A stretch of 51,207 nucleotides of DNA, taken from Kiloniellaceae bacterium. GTDB taxonomy: Bacteria > Pseudomonadota > Alphaproteobacteria > Kiloniellales > Kiloniellaceae. A program made the position numbers and the translations under genes. Positions within the stretch are counted from its first letter, which is position 1, and every line of letters starts with the position of its first letter. The stretch spans positions 1 to 51,207 of the forward strand of contig WHTV01000022.1 in assembly GCA_009377535.1 (NCBI GenBank), in the 5' to 3' direction. Under the pieces are notes generated by a model, which worked only from the letters and a program-made list of their open reading frames with translations, had not been told where the DNA came from and ran no database searches. Below are positions 44,144 to 51,207 of this stretch, one piece after another.

Positions 44144-44173
44144 CGATCGTCCGGGAAGATTGCACGATCCTCC
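44144..44173 (+). promoter_or_regulatory. Possible AraC-family operator (two direct half-sites)
   Basis: CGATCGTCC (44144-44152) and CGATCCTCC (44165-44173) are direct repeats matching at eight of nine bases and spaced 21 bp start to start, two helical turns, as in araI1/araI2. They lie between the SDR gene and the divergent AraC regulator. Confidence 0.4.
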
Positions 44174-44204
44174 AGATCACCGCTGCGGCCGCTTGAGGAC
44201 GGGC

Positions 44205-44210
44205 TATAAT
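44205..44210 (+). promoter_or_regulatory. Consensus -10 element upstream of the AraC gene
   Basis: A perfect TATAAT lies 69 bases before the AraC start codon. No good -35 box is present at the right distance (GCTGCG), which fits a promoter that needs an activator. Confidence 0.4.
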
Positions 44211-44278
44211 GGACGCACATCCAGGGCCGGGGTCGCCCCCCGAAAAGTGAGCTTGGCTGACGAGGAGAGGCAGACGCG

Positions 44279-45184
44279 ATGAACGATCCGAACGGCGAGC
44301 TGATACGGCTGATTGATCAAAACCATCCTGGCGACGGCGTCTTCCCGACGGCGATTCCGCGCCTCCACCTGATGCGCTCCTGCCGGCCGACTGAGCGCAT
44401 CCACGCCCTGCATGAGCCGGCGGTCTGCATCGTGGCTCAGGGCCGCAAGCGGGTCATGCTGGGCGAGCGCATCTTCGACTACGACCGCAGCCGCTTCCTG
44501 GTGGTCTCGGTCGACGTGCCGGTCGCCGGCCAGGTCATCGAGGCGACCCCGCGCGAGCCCTATCTCTGCCTGCGGCTCGACCTCGACCCGGCGCTGCTGG
44601 CGAGCCTCTTCATGGACATCGGCGAGGCGGCGGGCCGCGAGCGGGCGCCGGAGGCGGGGTTGGTGCTGAGTCCGGTCACGCCGGACCTGCTCGACGCCGC
44701 CCTCAGGCTGCTGCGCCTGCTGGAGACGCCGCAGGACGCCGCAGTGCTGGCGCCGCTGGTCGAGCGCGAGATCCTCTACCGCCTGGCCTGCTCCGACCAG
44801 GCGGCGCGGCTGTGGCAGATCGCCCACGGCGAAAGCCGCCTGCAGCAGGTCAATCGGGCCATCCGGCGCCTGCAGCGCGACTTCGAGAAGCCCATCGCCG
44901 TCGCCGCTCTGGCGGCGGAGGCGGGCATGAGCGTCTCCGCCTTCCACCAGCACTTCAAGACGGTGACGGCGATGAGCCCGCTGCAATACCAGAAGCAACT
45001 GCGCCTGCAGGAGGCGCGGCGCCTCATCCTCTCCTCGGCGCTGGACGCCGCCAGCGCCGGCCACCGCGTCGGCTACGACAGCGCCTCGCAGTTCAGCCGC
45101 GAGTACAGCCGATTGTTCGGCGCGCCGCCCATGCGCGACGCCGCCCGCCTGAAAACGCGGCCACCCGAGCCGGCGGAAGTGTGA
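44279..45184 (+). CDS. AraC family transcriptional regulator
   Basis: The 301-residue regulator has an N-terminal AraC-type ligand domain (residues 15-180: HEPAVCIVAQGRKRVMLGE, RFLVVSVDVPVAGQVIEATP) and a C-terminal pair of helix-turn-helices (about 195-290: FEKPIAVAALAAEAGMSVSAF, then SASQFSREYSRLFGAPP). The inducer is unknown. It sits head to head with the SDR-ABM operon over a 218-bp region that contains candidate operator half-sites, so it most likely controls that operon. Confidence 0.93.
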   Translation: MNDPNGELIRLIDQNHPGDGVFPTAIPRLHLMRSCRPTERIHALHEPAVCIVAQGRKRVMLGERIFDYDRSRFLVVSVDVPVAGQVIEATPREPYLCLRLDLDPALLASLFMDIGEAAGRERAPEAGLVLSPVTPDLLDAALRLLRLLETPQDAAVLAPLVEREILYRLACSDQAARLWQIAHGESRLQQVNRAIRRLQRDFEKPIAVAALAAEAGMSVSAFHQHFKTVTAMSPLQYQKQLRLQEARRLILSSALDAASAGHRVGYDSASQFSREYSRLFGAPPMRDAARLKTRPPEPAEV

Positions 45185-45206
45185 GGCTCGCCTCGGCCAG
45201 CTTAAA

Positions 45207-45244
45207 GCTGTCGTCCCGGCACTCGTTGCCGGGACCTATTGGCC
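45207..45244. repeat. Palindromic repeat, left copy
   Basis: The core GTCCCGGCA CTCGT TGCCGGGAC (45213-45235) is a perfect 9-bp stem with a 5-base loop. Flanking bases GCTGTC and CTATTGGCC are shared with the inverted copy at 45354-45393. It follows the AraC stop codon. Confidence 0.75.
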
Positions 45245-45353
45245 TAGCCGTTTAATCGGTCTGGGCTATGCTCGCTGTGATGTGGGCGCAGCGCGCCCTC
45301 GTGCTCACGGCTGACAACGATGCAAACGTCGCATGGAATCGCCTCTTGCCAAC

Positions 45354-45393
45354 GCCGATGGGTCCCGGGGGATAAGCCCCGGGACGACAGCGG
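45354..45393. repeat. Palindromic repeat, right copy (inverted)
   Basis: GTCCCGGGG GATAAG CCCCGGGAC (45362-45385) is a 9-bp stem with a 6-base loop. In reverse complement its flanks (GCTGTCGTCCCGG ... CGGGACC) match the left copy. It lies before the end of the molybdenum hydroxylase gene. Confidence 0.75.
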
Positions 45394-45435
45394 TGTGTAT
45401 GGCGGCGGTGGGAGCCGGAGCTCCCACCTGTCCCC

Positions 45436-47769
45436 TCAGGTCTGCAACTGATCGCCGATGGGCAGGTTGCGGATGCGCTTGCCCGTCGCGTTGAAGATCG
45501 CGTTGGTCAGCGCCGGCAGGATCGGCGGCACTCCCGGCTCGCCCACGCCGGTCGCATGCACGGCGAAGGGGTGCTCCACGATGTGGGTGTGGGCGACCTG
45601 CGGGAAGTTGTCGGCGCGCACCATGTCGTAGTCGTGGAAGTTGCTCTCCACCACGGCGCCGTTCTCCAGCGTGATGCCGCTGTACATGGCCGCGGTCATG
45701 CCGAAGACGCAGGCGCCCTGCATCTGCGATTGCACCCGCTCCGGATTGGCGACGAAGCCGCAGTCGATGGCGATGTGGGTCTCCGGCACGCTGACTGTGC
45801 CGTCCTCGCCGACCTTCACGCGCACCACCGCCGCGACGTAGCTGACGAAGCTGCGGTGCGCGGCGATGCCGAGGCCTTCGCCCGGCGGCAGGCTCTTGCC
45901 CCAGCCCGCCTTGTCGGCCGCCAGCTCGATGACGTGGCGTAGCCGGCCGGTATCGATCGGGAAGTGCTCGTAAGGCTCGCCGTTGTTCCAGAACTCCTGC
46001 GGCAGCCCTGCCGCCCGCCAGTCGAGCTTGCGCGGTGTGCCGATCATCTCCAGCAGGAAGTCCTTCTGGTCGCGGCCCAACTCGTCGGCCAGCTCGGCGG
46101 TGATCGACTGGATCGCGAAGGCGCGCGGGATGTTCGACACCGCGCGGTACCAGCCCACCCGCGTGTGCGCGTAGGCCTTGCACTGTTCGGCACGGACATT
46201 GGCGATCTCGAAAGGCATGTCCTCGAGACCCATGCCGATCTCGACCGGGTGCTGCACGCCCTCGTCCGGTGCGAAGGTGGAAAGGAACGACGTCGCCGCG
46301 CTGCGGTGACGCCAGGCGACCGGCTTGTCGTTGGCGTCGAGCCCGATGTCGATCTTCTCCACCGAGGTGGTGTGGTAGAAGCTGTGCCGGATGTCGTCCT
46401 CGCGCGTCCACTGCACGCGCACCGGCGCGCCGACCTCGCGCGAGAGGTAGGCCGCCTCGATGGCGAAATCGCCCTTCGACTTGCGGCCGAAGCCGCCACC
46501 CAGCAGGGTCACGTTCACCTTCACGTCCTCTTCACCGAGGCCGAAGAACTCGGCGATGTCGCCGCGCGCGCCGTAGGGGCTCTGCAGGCAGCCCCAGACC
46601 TCGCACTTGCCGTCGGCGAAGTTGGCGAGTGCCGCCGGCGGCTCCATCGGCGCATGCGCCATGTGCGGCTGGTAGTACTCCCGCGTGAACACCCTGGCCG
46701 CGGAGGCGAGCGCCGCCTCGGCGTCGCCCTGGTCGCGCACCGGGGCGCCCGGCGCGCCGGCCGAGGCGCGCAGTTCCTTCTCCTGATCGGCGGTGTTGGC
46801 GCTGCCGTGCGGCCCCGCGTCCCACTCGATGGTGAGGGCGTCGCGCCCCTTCAGGGCGGCCCAGGTGCTGCGCGCCACCACGGCGATGCCGCCCAGCGGC
46901 TTGAACTTGGAGCCGAGCGGGCTGCCGGGGATCTCCACCACATTCACCACGCCGGGCACGGCGAGGGCGGCCGCACTGTCGGCGGATTTCACCTTGCCGC
47001 CGACCACCGGCGGGCGCGCCACCACGGCGGTGAGCATGCCCGGCAGGCTGACGTCGGCCGCATAGACCGCCTTGCCGGTGGTGATGTCGTGCAGGTCGAC
47101 GATCTTCACCTGGCCCTTGCCGATGTAGCGGAATTCCTTCTCGTCCTTGAAGCGGAGGTCGGCGCGCGCGGGTACGGGCAGGGCCATCGCCGCTTCGGCG
47201 AGCTCGCCGTAGCCGAGCCGCAGGCCGAGGGTCTTGTGGACCACCTCGTGGCCGACCGCCTGAACATTGGCGACGTCGGTCTCCCAGCGCTTCGCCGCGG
47301 CTTCCTCCAGCATGCGGCGCACCGCGGCGCCGATGTCGCGCGCCGGCTGGATGTGGTGGCGCAGGCTGCGCGAGCCGTCGGTGTCCTGGTTGCCGTATTT
47401 CTTTTCGTCGCCCTCGGCCTGGACGATCCGCACCCGGCTCCAGTCGGCCTCCATCTCGTCGGCCACGATCATGGGGATCGAGGTCCGCGAGCCGGTGCCC
47501 ATCTCGGAGCGGTGCGCCTTGATAGTCACCGTGCCGTCGCGGTCGATGGAGACGAAGACCAGCGGATTGTTCACCACGCCGTTCGGCATGCTCTGCCCGC
47601 CGTGCGGATAGGTCTCGTAGGCCTCGGCGTCGAAGGGGAGAAACTGCACGACGACGGCGAAGGCGGCGGTGCCTTTGAGGAAGCCGCGGCGGCTGACGTT
47701 CTCGATGATCGTGCGTCCGGCGCTCGGCTGTGCGCTGCCTGTCGCCTGGAGATTCAGATGTCGCAGCAT
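45436..47769 (-). CDS. Molybdenum hydroxylase large subunit (IorB-like, Tat-exported)
   Basis: The 777-residue protein belongs to the xanthine dehydrogenase/aldehyde oxidase family, in the two-subunit isoquinoline 1-oxidoreductase style. It starts with a Tat signal (SRRGFLKG at about residues 26-33 before a hydrophobic stretch), suggesting export to the periplasm. Molybdopterin-binding parts include [20 protein letters not shown] and [17 protein letters not shown], and the catalytic Glu lies in GVGEPGVPP near the C-terminus. It would hydroxylate a heterocycle or aldehyde; the substrate is not known. No FAD subunit or XdhC maturation factor is adjacent. It follows the iron-sulfur subunit gene by 4 bp. 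Confidence 0.93.
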   Translation of the reverse strand: MLRHLNLQATGSAQPSAGRTIIENVSRRGFLKGTAAFAVVVQFLPFDAEAYETYPHGGQSMPNGVVNNPLVFVSIDRDGTVTIKAHRSEMGTGSRTSIPMIVADEMEADWSRVRIVQAEGDEKKYGNQDTDGSRSLRHHIQPARDIGAAVRRMLEEAAAKRWETDVANVQAVGHEVVHKTLGLRLGYGELAEAAMALPVPARADLRFKDEKEFRYIGKGQVKIVDLHDITTGKAVYAADVSLPGMLTAVVARPPVVGGKVKSADSAAALAVPGVVNVVEIPGSPLGSKFKPLGGIAVVARSTWAALKGRDALTIEWDAGPHGSANTADQEKELRASAGAPGAPVRDQGDAEAALASAARVFTREYYQPHMAHAPMEPPAALANFADGKCEVWGCLQSPYGARGDIAEFFGLGEEDVKVNVTLLGGGFGRKSKGDFAIEAAYLSREVGAPVRVQWTREDDIRHSFYHTTSVEKIDIGLDANDKPVAWRHRSAATSFLSTFAPDEGVQHPVEIGMGLEDMPFEIANVRAEQCKAYAHTRVGWYRAVSNIPRAFAIQSITAELADELGRDQKDFLLEMIGTPRKLDWRAAGLPQEFWNNGEPYEHFPIDTGRLRHVIELAADKAGWGKSLPPGEGLGIAAHRSFVSYVAAVVRVKVGEDGTVSVPETHIAIDCGFVANPERVQSQMQGACVFGMTAAMYSGITLENGAVVESNFHDYDMVRADNFPQVAHTHIVEHPFAVHATGVGEPGVPPILPALTNAIFNATGKRIRNLPIGDQLQT

Positions 47770-47773
47770 GGCC

Positions 47774-48226
47774 CTATACTCCCGTTGACGCGCGGCGGAC
47801 GGCGCCGACGATGCGCTGGTAGCAGCCGCAGCGGCAGATGTTGCCCTGCATGCCCTCGAGGATTTCCTGGTCGCTGGGACTGGGGCTCGCGGCGAGCAGC
47901 GCCGAGGCCTGCATGATCTGGCCCGTCTGGCAGAAGCCGCACTGCGGGACGTTGAGGTCGCGCCAGGCCACCTGGACCGGATGGTTGCCGTCCGGCGAGA
48001 GGCCTTCGATGGTGCTGACCGAGGTTCCTTCGGCCTCCGCCACGGTTGCCAGGCAGCCGCGCACCGCCTGACCGTCGAGATGGACCGTGCAGGCGCCGCA
48101 GAGGCCCGTTCCGCAGCCGTATTTGGTGCCGTTGAGGCCGAGTTCGTCCCGGATGTACCATAAGAGCGGGGTCTCCGGGTCGCCGTCGAACTGCCGTTCG
48201 ACGCCGTTGACCGTAAGGCTGATCAT
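47774..48226 (-). CDS. Molybdenum hydroxylase [2Fe-2S] small subunit (IorA-like)
   Basis: The 150-residue protein carries two iron-sulfur clusters: a plant-type set (Cys38, Cys43, Cys46, Cys58 in [15 protein letters not shown] and GCLA) and a second four-helix set (Cys96, Cys99, Cys131, Cys133 in [12 protein letters not shown] and CRCGCYQ). It passes electrons from the molybdenum subunit encoded just downstream. There is no signal of its own, so it would be exported by riding on the Tat signal of the large subunit. Confidence 0.95.
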   Translation of the reverse strand: MISLTVNGVERQFDGDPETPLLWYIRDELGLNGTKYGCGTGLCGACTVHLDGQAVRGCLATVAEAEGTSVSTIEGLSPDGNHPVQVAWRDLNVPQCGFCQTGQIMQASALLAASPSPSDQEILEGMQGNICRCGCYQRIVGAVRRASTGV

Positions 48227-48408
48227 CTCTGCTCTCCCGATTTTTTTGATTGAGTGTCCCCCGAGCCTGGAAGCGTTACCCGGATCCTGTCCGCTCGACT
48301 ATTGACCAACAGTCGCATGGCTTGTCCAGGAGACGAGGCGCCGCCTGGAACGCGACGCCCGTTCACGCAAATGTGAAAGACCGGATCTCCGCGCGGGGGT
48401 CGCGCCAG

Positions 48409-50244
48409 CTATTCCGCCGCGCCGATGCCGGCGCGTCTGGCGGCATGGCGATGGCGGGCGTCGGCCTCTGCCTTGGCCTTGGCGACCGCCGCTTCGGCCG
48501 CCTGGGTGAGGTGGAACATCTCCAGTTCCTCGTCCTCTCCGTGGTCGAGCACCGGCGTGAGGGCGAGGTCGCTGTAGCTCTTCGCTGCGGGGTCCTTCTC
48601 GATGCGTCTGCGCAGGCGGTGCAGCTTCCAGGCATAGGCGCCGATGCCGGCATAGTTGCGCAGCCTGCGGGCAAGTTCGCGGGGATAGAAGGTGAGGGCG
48701 TTCTCGCGCGGCAGCTCCGGGCGGCGGTCGCGCCGGATGCGGCGGCGGAAGTAGCCGCACTGCTGCGGGTGCACGCGCTCATAGCGCATGGCGCCGTAAA
48801 TCTGGAGAAGGTGCTGCCAGATGCGCACCGGCTTGATGCCGTCGACGAGGGCCCGGCGCATCAGCGTCTCGGCGTGGGCGAAGGTGTAATAGTGGTCCCA
48901 GGCGTCCCAGTAGGCCTGCTGCAGCTCCTCGCGCGACATCAGGGGGTGCTCGAAGGTGACGCACTCCAGGTCGTACTTGTTGAGGTCCGGGTCCATCCAG
49001 ACGCCGCGCATATAGAGGTTCTTGTGATCCTCGGAACCGGGCAAGGGCGTCAGGATGGAGATCTCGATCACGTCGACCGGCACCTCGCGCTGGATGATCG
49101 CCAGGTCGCGCTTCACCGTCTCCGGCGTGTCGTTAGGCAGGCCCATGATGAAGCCGGCGTAGGTCACCACCTGCTGGGCGCGCCAGGCCTGGAACATCTT
49201 GCGGTACTCAGTGATCTTGTTCTGGTTCTTCTTCATCTCCTTCAGATTGTCGGGATTGATGCTTTCCAGCCCGACGAAGACCTGCTTGCAGCCGGCCTTC
49301 TTGGCCTTTTCGATGAATCCCGGAATCTTGTGCGCCAGCACGTCGACCTGGATGAGGAAGCGGATGTCGATGCCTTGCGCGCGCAGCTCGGCCATGCGGT
49401 CGAAGATGGCTTCCCAGTTCTTGTTGCGGGCGAAGTTGTCGTCGGTGATGAAGTAGTGGGTGACGCCCTGCTCGTGGTTGGCGCGGATCAGCCGTTCGAT
49501 GTCGTCGGCGCTGCGGTAGCGCGACTTGCGGCCCTGCACGTTGATGATGGTGCAGAAGCTGCACTGGAAGGGGCAACCGCGTCCGGCATCGAAGCTGCTC
49601 AGCACACCGTCGTAGCGCCGCACCAGCTTTTCCGGCAGGAAGGGGGTGACGGCGCCCTGCAGCTCCGGCAGCTCGGCCAGGGTGTTGTAGATCGGCTTGA
49701 GCTCGCCCTTCAGCGCGTCGCCCAGCACCCTGTCGAAGTGCTCCTCGGCCTCGCCGGCGAAGAGCGCACAGCCCAGGTCGATCGCTTCCTGCAGGCTGTC
49801 GTGGAGGTCCGGCAGCATGGAGAGGCAGCCGCTGACGTGGAAGCCGCCGATGGCGACCGGCAGGCCGGCGGCGCGCAGGCGGCGGGCGATGTGCAGGGCG
49901 CGCGGATACTGGTTCGACTGCACGCCGACCAGGCAGACCAGGCCGCTGTCGGCCGCCTTGTGCCTAGCGACGATCCGGCGCAGCGGCAGCACGACGTTCA
50001 TCTCGTCGTAGGCGTCGATCTCGATGGCGATGTCGGGGCCGAGCGCTTCGCGCGCGTCGATGTCGAGGGCCATGCCGTAGAGCGCGGCGAGGGAATTGGA
50101 GGGGATCCAGGCCTTCCACCACTGGATGACGTAGCCATCCTTGTCGTAGTGCGACGGCTTGATCAGCGTGAGCTGGAACCTGCGCTCTGTGGCGGGCTTG
50201 GCGATGCCTGCGGCGGCATCGTCGGTATCGGCGATAACAGACAT
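48409..50244 (-). CDS. B12-binding radical SAM protein
   Basis: The 611-residue enzyme has an N-terminal cobalamin-binding-like domain (about 60-170, with GLVCLVGVQSNQYPRALHIA and VAIGGFHVSGC) and a radical SAM domain with the cluster motif Cys224-x3-Cys228-x2-Cys231 (GRGCPFQCSFCTIINVQG). ITDDNFARNKNW and FVGLESINPDNLKEM are typical of BchE/HpnJ-like enzymes, which modify lipids, porphyrins or hopanoids. The C-terminal 150 residues are helical and basic. The N-terminal domain lacks the usual DxHxxG base-off motif. The substrate is unknown. GGGGGACC lies before the ATG. Confidence 0.9.
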   Translation of the reverse strand: MSVIADTDDAAAGIAKPATERRFQLTLIKPSHYDKDGYVIQWWKAWIPSNSLAALYGMALDIDAREALGPDIAIEIDAYDEMNVVLPLRRIVARHKAADSGLVCLVGVQSNQYPRALHIARRLRAAGLPVAIGGFHVSGCLSMLPDLHDSLQEAIDLGCALFAGEAEEHFDRVLGDALKGELKPIYNTLAELPELQGAVTPFLPEKLVRRYDGVLSSFDAGRGCPFQCSFCTIINVQGRKSRYRSADDIERLIRANHEQGVTHYFITDDNFARNKNWEAIFDRMAELRAQGIDIRFLIQVDVLAHKIPGFIEKAKKAGCKQVFVGLESINPDNLKEMKKNQNKITEYRKMFQAWRAQQVVTYAGFIMGLPNDTPETVKRDLAIIQREVPVDVIEISILTPLPGSEDHKNLYMRGVWMDPDLNKYDLECVTFEHPLMSREELQQAYWDAWDHYYTFAHAETLMRRALVDGIKPVRIWQHLLQIYGAMRYERVHPQQCGYFRRRIRRDRRPELPRENALTFYPRELARRLRNYAGIGAYAWKLHRLRRRIEKDPAAKSYSDLALTPVLDHGEDEELEMFHLTQAAEAAVAKAKAEADARHRHAARRAGIGAAE

Positions 50245-50350
50245 CGGATGGTCCCCCCTCGCAATCTGACCGGGCCGAACGTCTTCGCTGCTTTCGGCCG
50301 CAAGCCTAGCACGATTGTCCGCTCTCGGCTATGCGGTCAGGCGGGGCAAC

Positions 50351-50716
50351 CTAGGCTGGGTCGAGCCCCAACTCGCGGCGCTTCTTCTTGGTCAGGCCCT
50401 CGGCCACGAGGTGGTGGGAGCGGGCGAGGTACTCCCTGAGCTCGGCGTCGGAGAGCCCGGGCTCGCCGTAGTACTGGATCCAGGTCAAGCCGCGCGAGGC
50501 CAGGTAGGGCGCCGGGCGCAGTCCCGGCTGGTCCTTCAGAATCTCGTAGGCGATCTTGCTCACCTTGAAGGTGACCGCCGGAGTGCTGCCGTCGCCCCAG
50601 CCGCCGATGGCGAAGACCTTGCCGCCGACCTTCCAGACATCCGCGCCGCCCCACTGGACCACATGGCTGGTGGCCGGCAGACCGCGGCAATAGCTGTTGA
50701 ATTCCTTCGCTTTCAT
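50351..50716 (-). CDS. MmcQ/YjbR family protein
   Basis: From ATG 50716 the protein is 121 residues and has the YjbR (CyaY-like) fold: FNSYCRGLPATSHVVQWGG, VWKVGGKVFAIGGWG, VTFKVSKIAYEILKDQPGLR and YLASRGLTWIQYY. The family may bind DNA, but its role is unclear. A longer frame to 50863 is not supported. It lies between the radical SAM gene and the tRNA. Confidence 0.9.
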   Translation of the reverse strand: MKAKEFNSYCRGLPATSHVVQWGGADVWKVGGKVFAIGGWGDGSTPAVTFKVSKIAYEILKDQPGLRPAPYLASRGLTWIQYYGEPGLSDAELREYLARSHHLVAEGLTKKKRRELGLDPA

Positions 50717-50838
50717 GGTCTCGGGCGTCCTGTTGCTGTCCCGCAGCAGGGTAGCGCTCCCGCCGGCCGGGACAAGCCCCGGCGCGGCCGGATAGCAGGG
50801 CGCCTGCGGCCTCGGCCGCCCCGGCGCGCCCAATCGCC

Positions 50839-50868
50839 TTGACAGGGGCCGGGGCGAGGCCATATACG
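50839..50868 (+). promoter_or_regulatory. Promoter of tRNA-Met
   Basis: A perfect TTGACA (50839-50844) and TATACG (50863-50868) are 18 bp apart. Transcription would start near 50875, ten bases before the mature tRNA. Confidence 0.75.
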
Positions 50869-50884
50869 GCTGCCGATACCCTAT

Positions 50885-50961
50885 GGCGGGGTAGCTCAGC
50901 TGGTTAGAGCAGCGGAATCATAATCCGCGTGTCGGGGGTTCGAGTCCCTCTCCCGCTACCA
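50885..50961 (+). tRNA. Elongator tRNA-Met (CAT)
   Basis: The 77-base sequence folds as a cloverleaf with anticodon CAT at 50919-50921 and an encoded CCA end. D-arm GCTCAGCTGGTTAGAGC, anticodon stem GCGGA/TCCGC and TPsiC arm GGGGGTTCGAGTCCCTC are all complete. The acceptor stem GGCGGGG/TCCCGCT has G-U pairs at both ends. The paired first base marks it as an elongator, not an initiator. Confidence 0.97.
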
Positions 50962-50964
50962 TAA

Positions 50965-51005
50965 AAAGGCCCGTTGTCTCAAAGAGATAGCGGGCCTTTG
51001 CTTTT
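50965..51005 (+). terminator. Intrinsic terminator of tRNA-Met
   Basis: AAAGGCCCG (50965-50973) pairs with CGGGCCTTT (50991-50999), and an inner stem TCTC/GAGA continues the helix to an AAA loop. GCTTTT follows. Confidence 0.9.
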
Positions 51006-51021
51006 GCACAAAAGTCAGTCC

Positions 51022-51136
51022 ATGTCGCATGTGTGTTGCAACGTATTTCTGAGGGTTTCCGCCGATTTCCAGTGAGTGCCGACGACTCCATGCGACATAG
51101 ATGCGACATGAAGCAGGGCTTTCATGCGTGCGACAT
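51022..51136. repeat. Cluster of four 9-bp repeats (ATGCGACAT) downstream of tRNA-Met
   Basis: ATGCGACAT occurs at 51090-51098 and 51101-51109, as GTGCGACAT at 51128-51136, and in inverted form (ATGTCGCAT) at 51022-51030. The closest pair is 11 bp apart, about one helical turn. The remaining DNA to the window edge has no gene and lower GC than the rest. The position behind a tRNA and the repeats suggest recombinase or regulator binding sites. Confidence 0.6.
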
Positions 51137-51207
51137 GGAGTGGGATTGAGGGATAACGGACGGGGGGAGAGAGTTAGATCCTTTTCCCGAAGCTATTGTC
51201 CGAGGCG

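Noticed and set aside
50918..51109. 63-codon minus-strand frame ending in GEGLEPPTRGL across the tRNA
   Set aside because: The tail is the antisense translation of the tRNA-Met 3' half, a well-known artefact seen in databases. The upstream part has no recognisable domain.

Overview
The window is a high-GC, gene-dense stretch of an alphaproteobacterial chromosome, most likely from the Rhodospirillales or a close relative. Three things suggest this: an NDUFA12-type complex I subunit (found in alphaproteobacteria and mitochondria), the order NDUFA12 - mlaD - DUF2155 - aat - accC - accB - aroQ, and an alphaproteobacterial-style Rrf2/IscR locus. Placement below order level is not possible from the sequence alone. 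Nearly everything is core metabolism; only the far right edge, beyond a tRNA gene, looks like accessory DNA.

Layout. 1-1832: a DUF6352 gene cut by the window edge and a sulfotransferase broken by a one-base frameshift, both on the minus strand. 2156-4700 (+): NDUFA12, mlaD, a SAM methyltransferase, a small unknown protein and a secreted DUF2155 protein. 4634-9961 (-): aat, accC, accB, aroQ, a DsbA/ScsC-like oxidoreductase and a BepA-like M48 protease. 9918-12774 (+): a gamma-glutamyltransferase-like lipoprotein and a class I aminotransferase. 12862-15633 (-): RNase E. 16296-22581 (+): N-acetylmuramoyl-L-alanine amidase, PBP1A, release factor 2 (with a programmed +1 frameshift) and a shortened PaaK-like AMP-binding protein. 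22598-27942 (-): an EamA transporter, a DUF455 ferritin-like protein, Bcp peroxiredoxin and GlnE. 27935-31339 (+): a large AsmA/DUF3971 envelope protein. Then come tyrS (-), anmK (+) and an alpha/beta hydrolase (-).

34962-38962 (+) is an iron-sulfur/cysteine locus: cysE, iscR, two tandem cysteine desulfurases and a [2Fe-2S] ferredoxin. A promoter and a sequence close to the E. coli type 1 IscR operator lie in front of it. The scaffold and chaperone genes (iscU, iscA, hscBA) are absent here. MnmA (41154-42290), which uses desulfurase-derived sulfur to thiolate tRNA, follows after a DUF302 protein and an ABHD18-like hydrolase. The right part carries an SCP2 protein, an SDR/monooxygenase pair divergent from an AraC regulator, a two-subunit molybdenum hydroxylase (IorAB-like), a B12-binding radical SAM protein and a YjbR-like protein. 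It ends with an elongator tRNA-Met followed by a terminator and a cluster of 9-bp repeats that could mark an integration site.

Functional themes are envelope building and upkeep (mlaD, amidase, PBP1A, AnmK, AsmA-like, BepA, Dsb), fatty-acid synthesis (accBC), translation (aat, prfB, tyrS, mnmA, tRNA-Met), nitrogen control (glnE) and Fe-S/sulfur delivery. No CRISPR array, toxin-antitoxin pair, defence system or insertion sequence was seen. The most interesting leads are the IscR-type operator in front of the scaffold-less isc locus, the RF2 frameshift site, the ABHD18-like hydrolase, and the repeats behind tRNA-Met.
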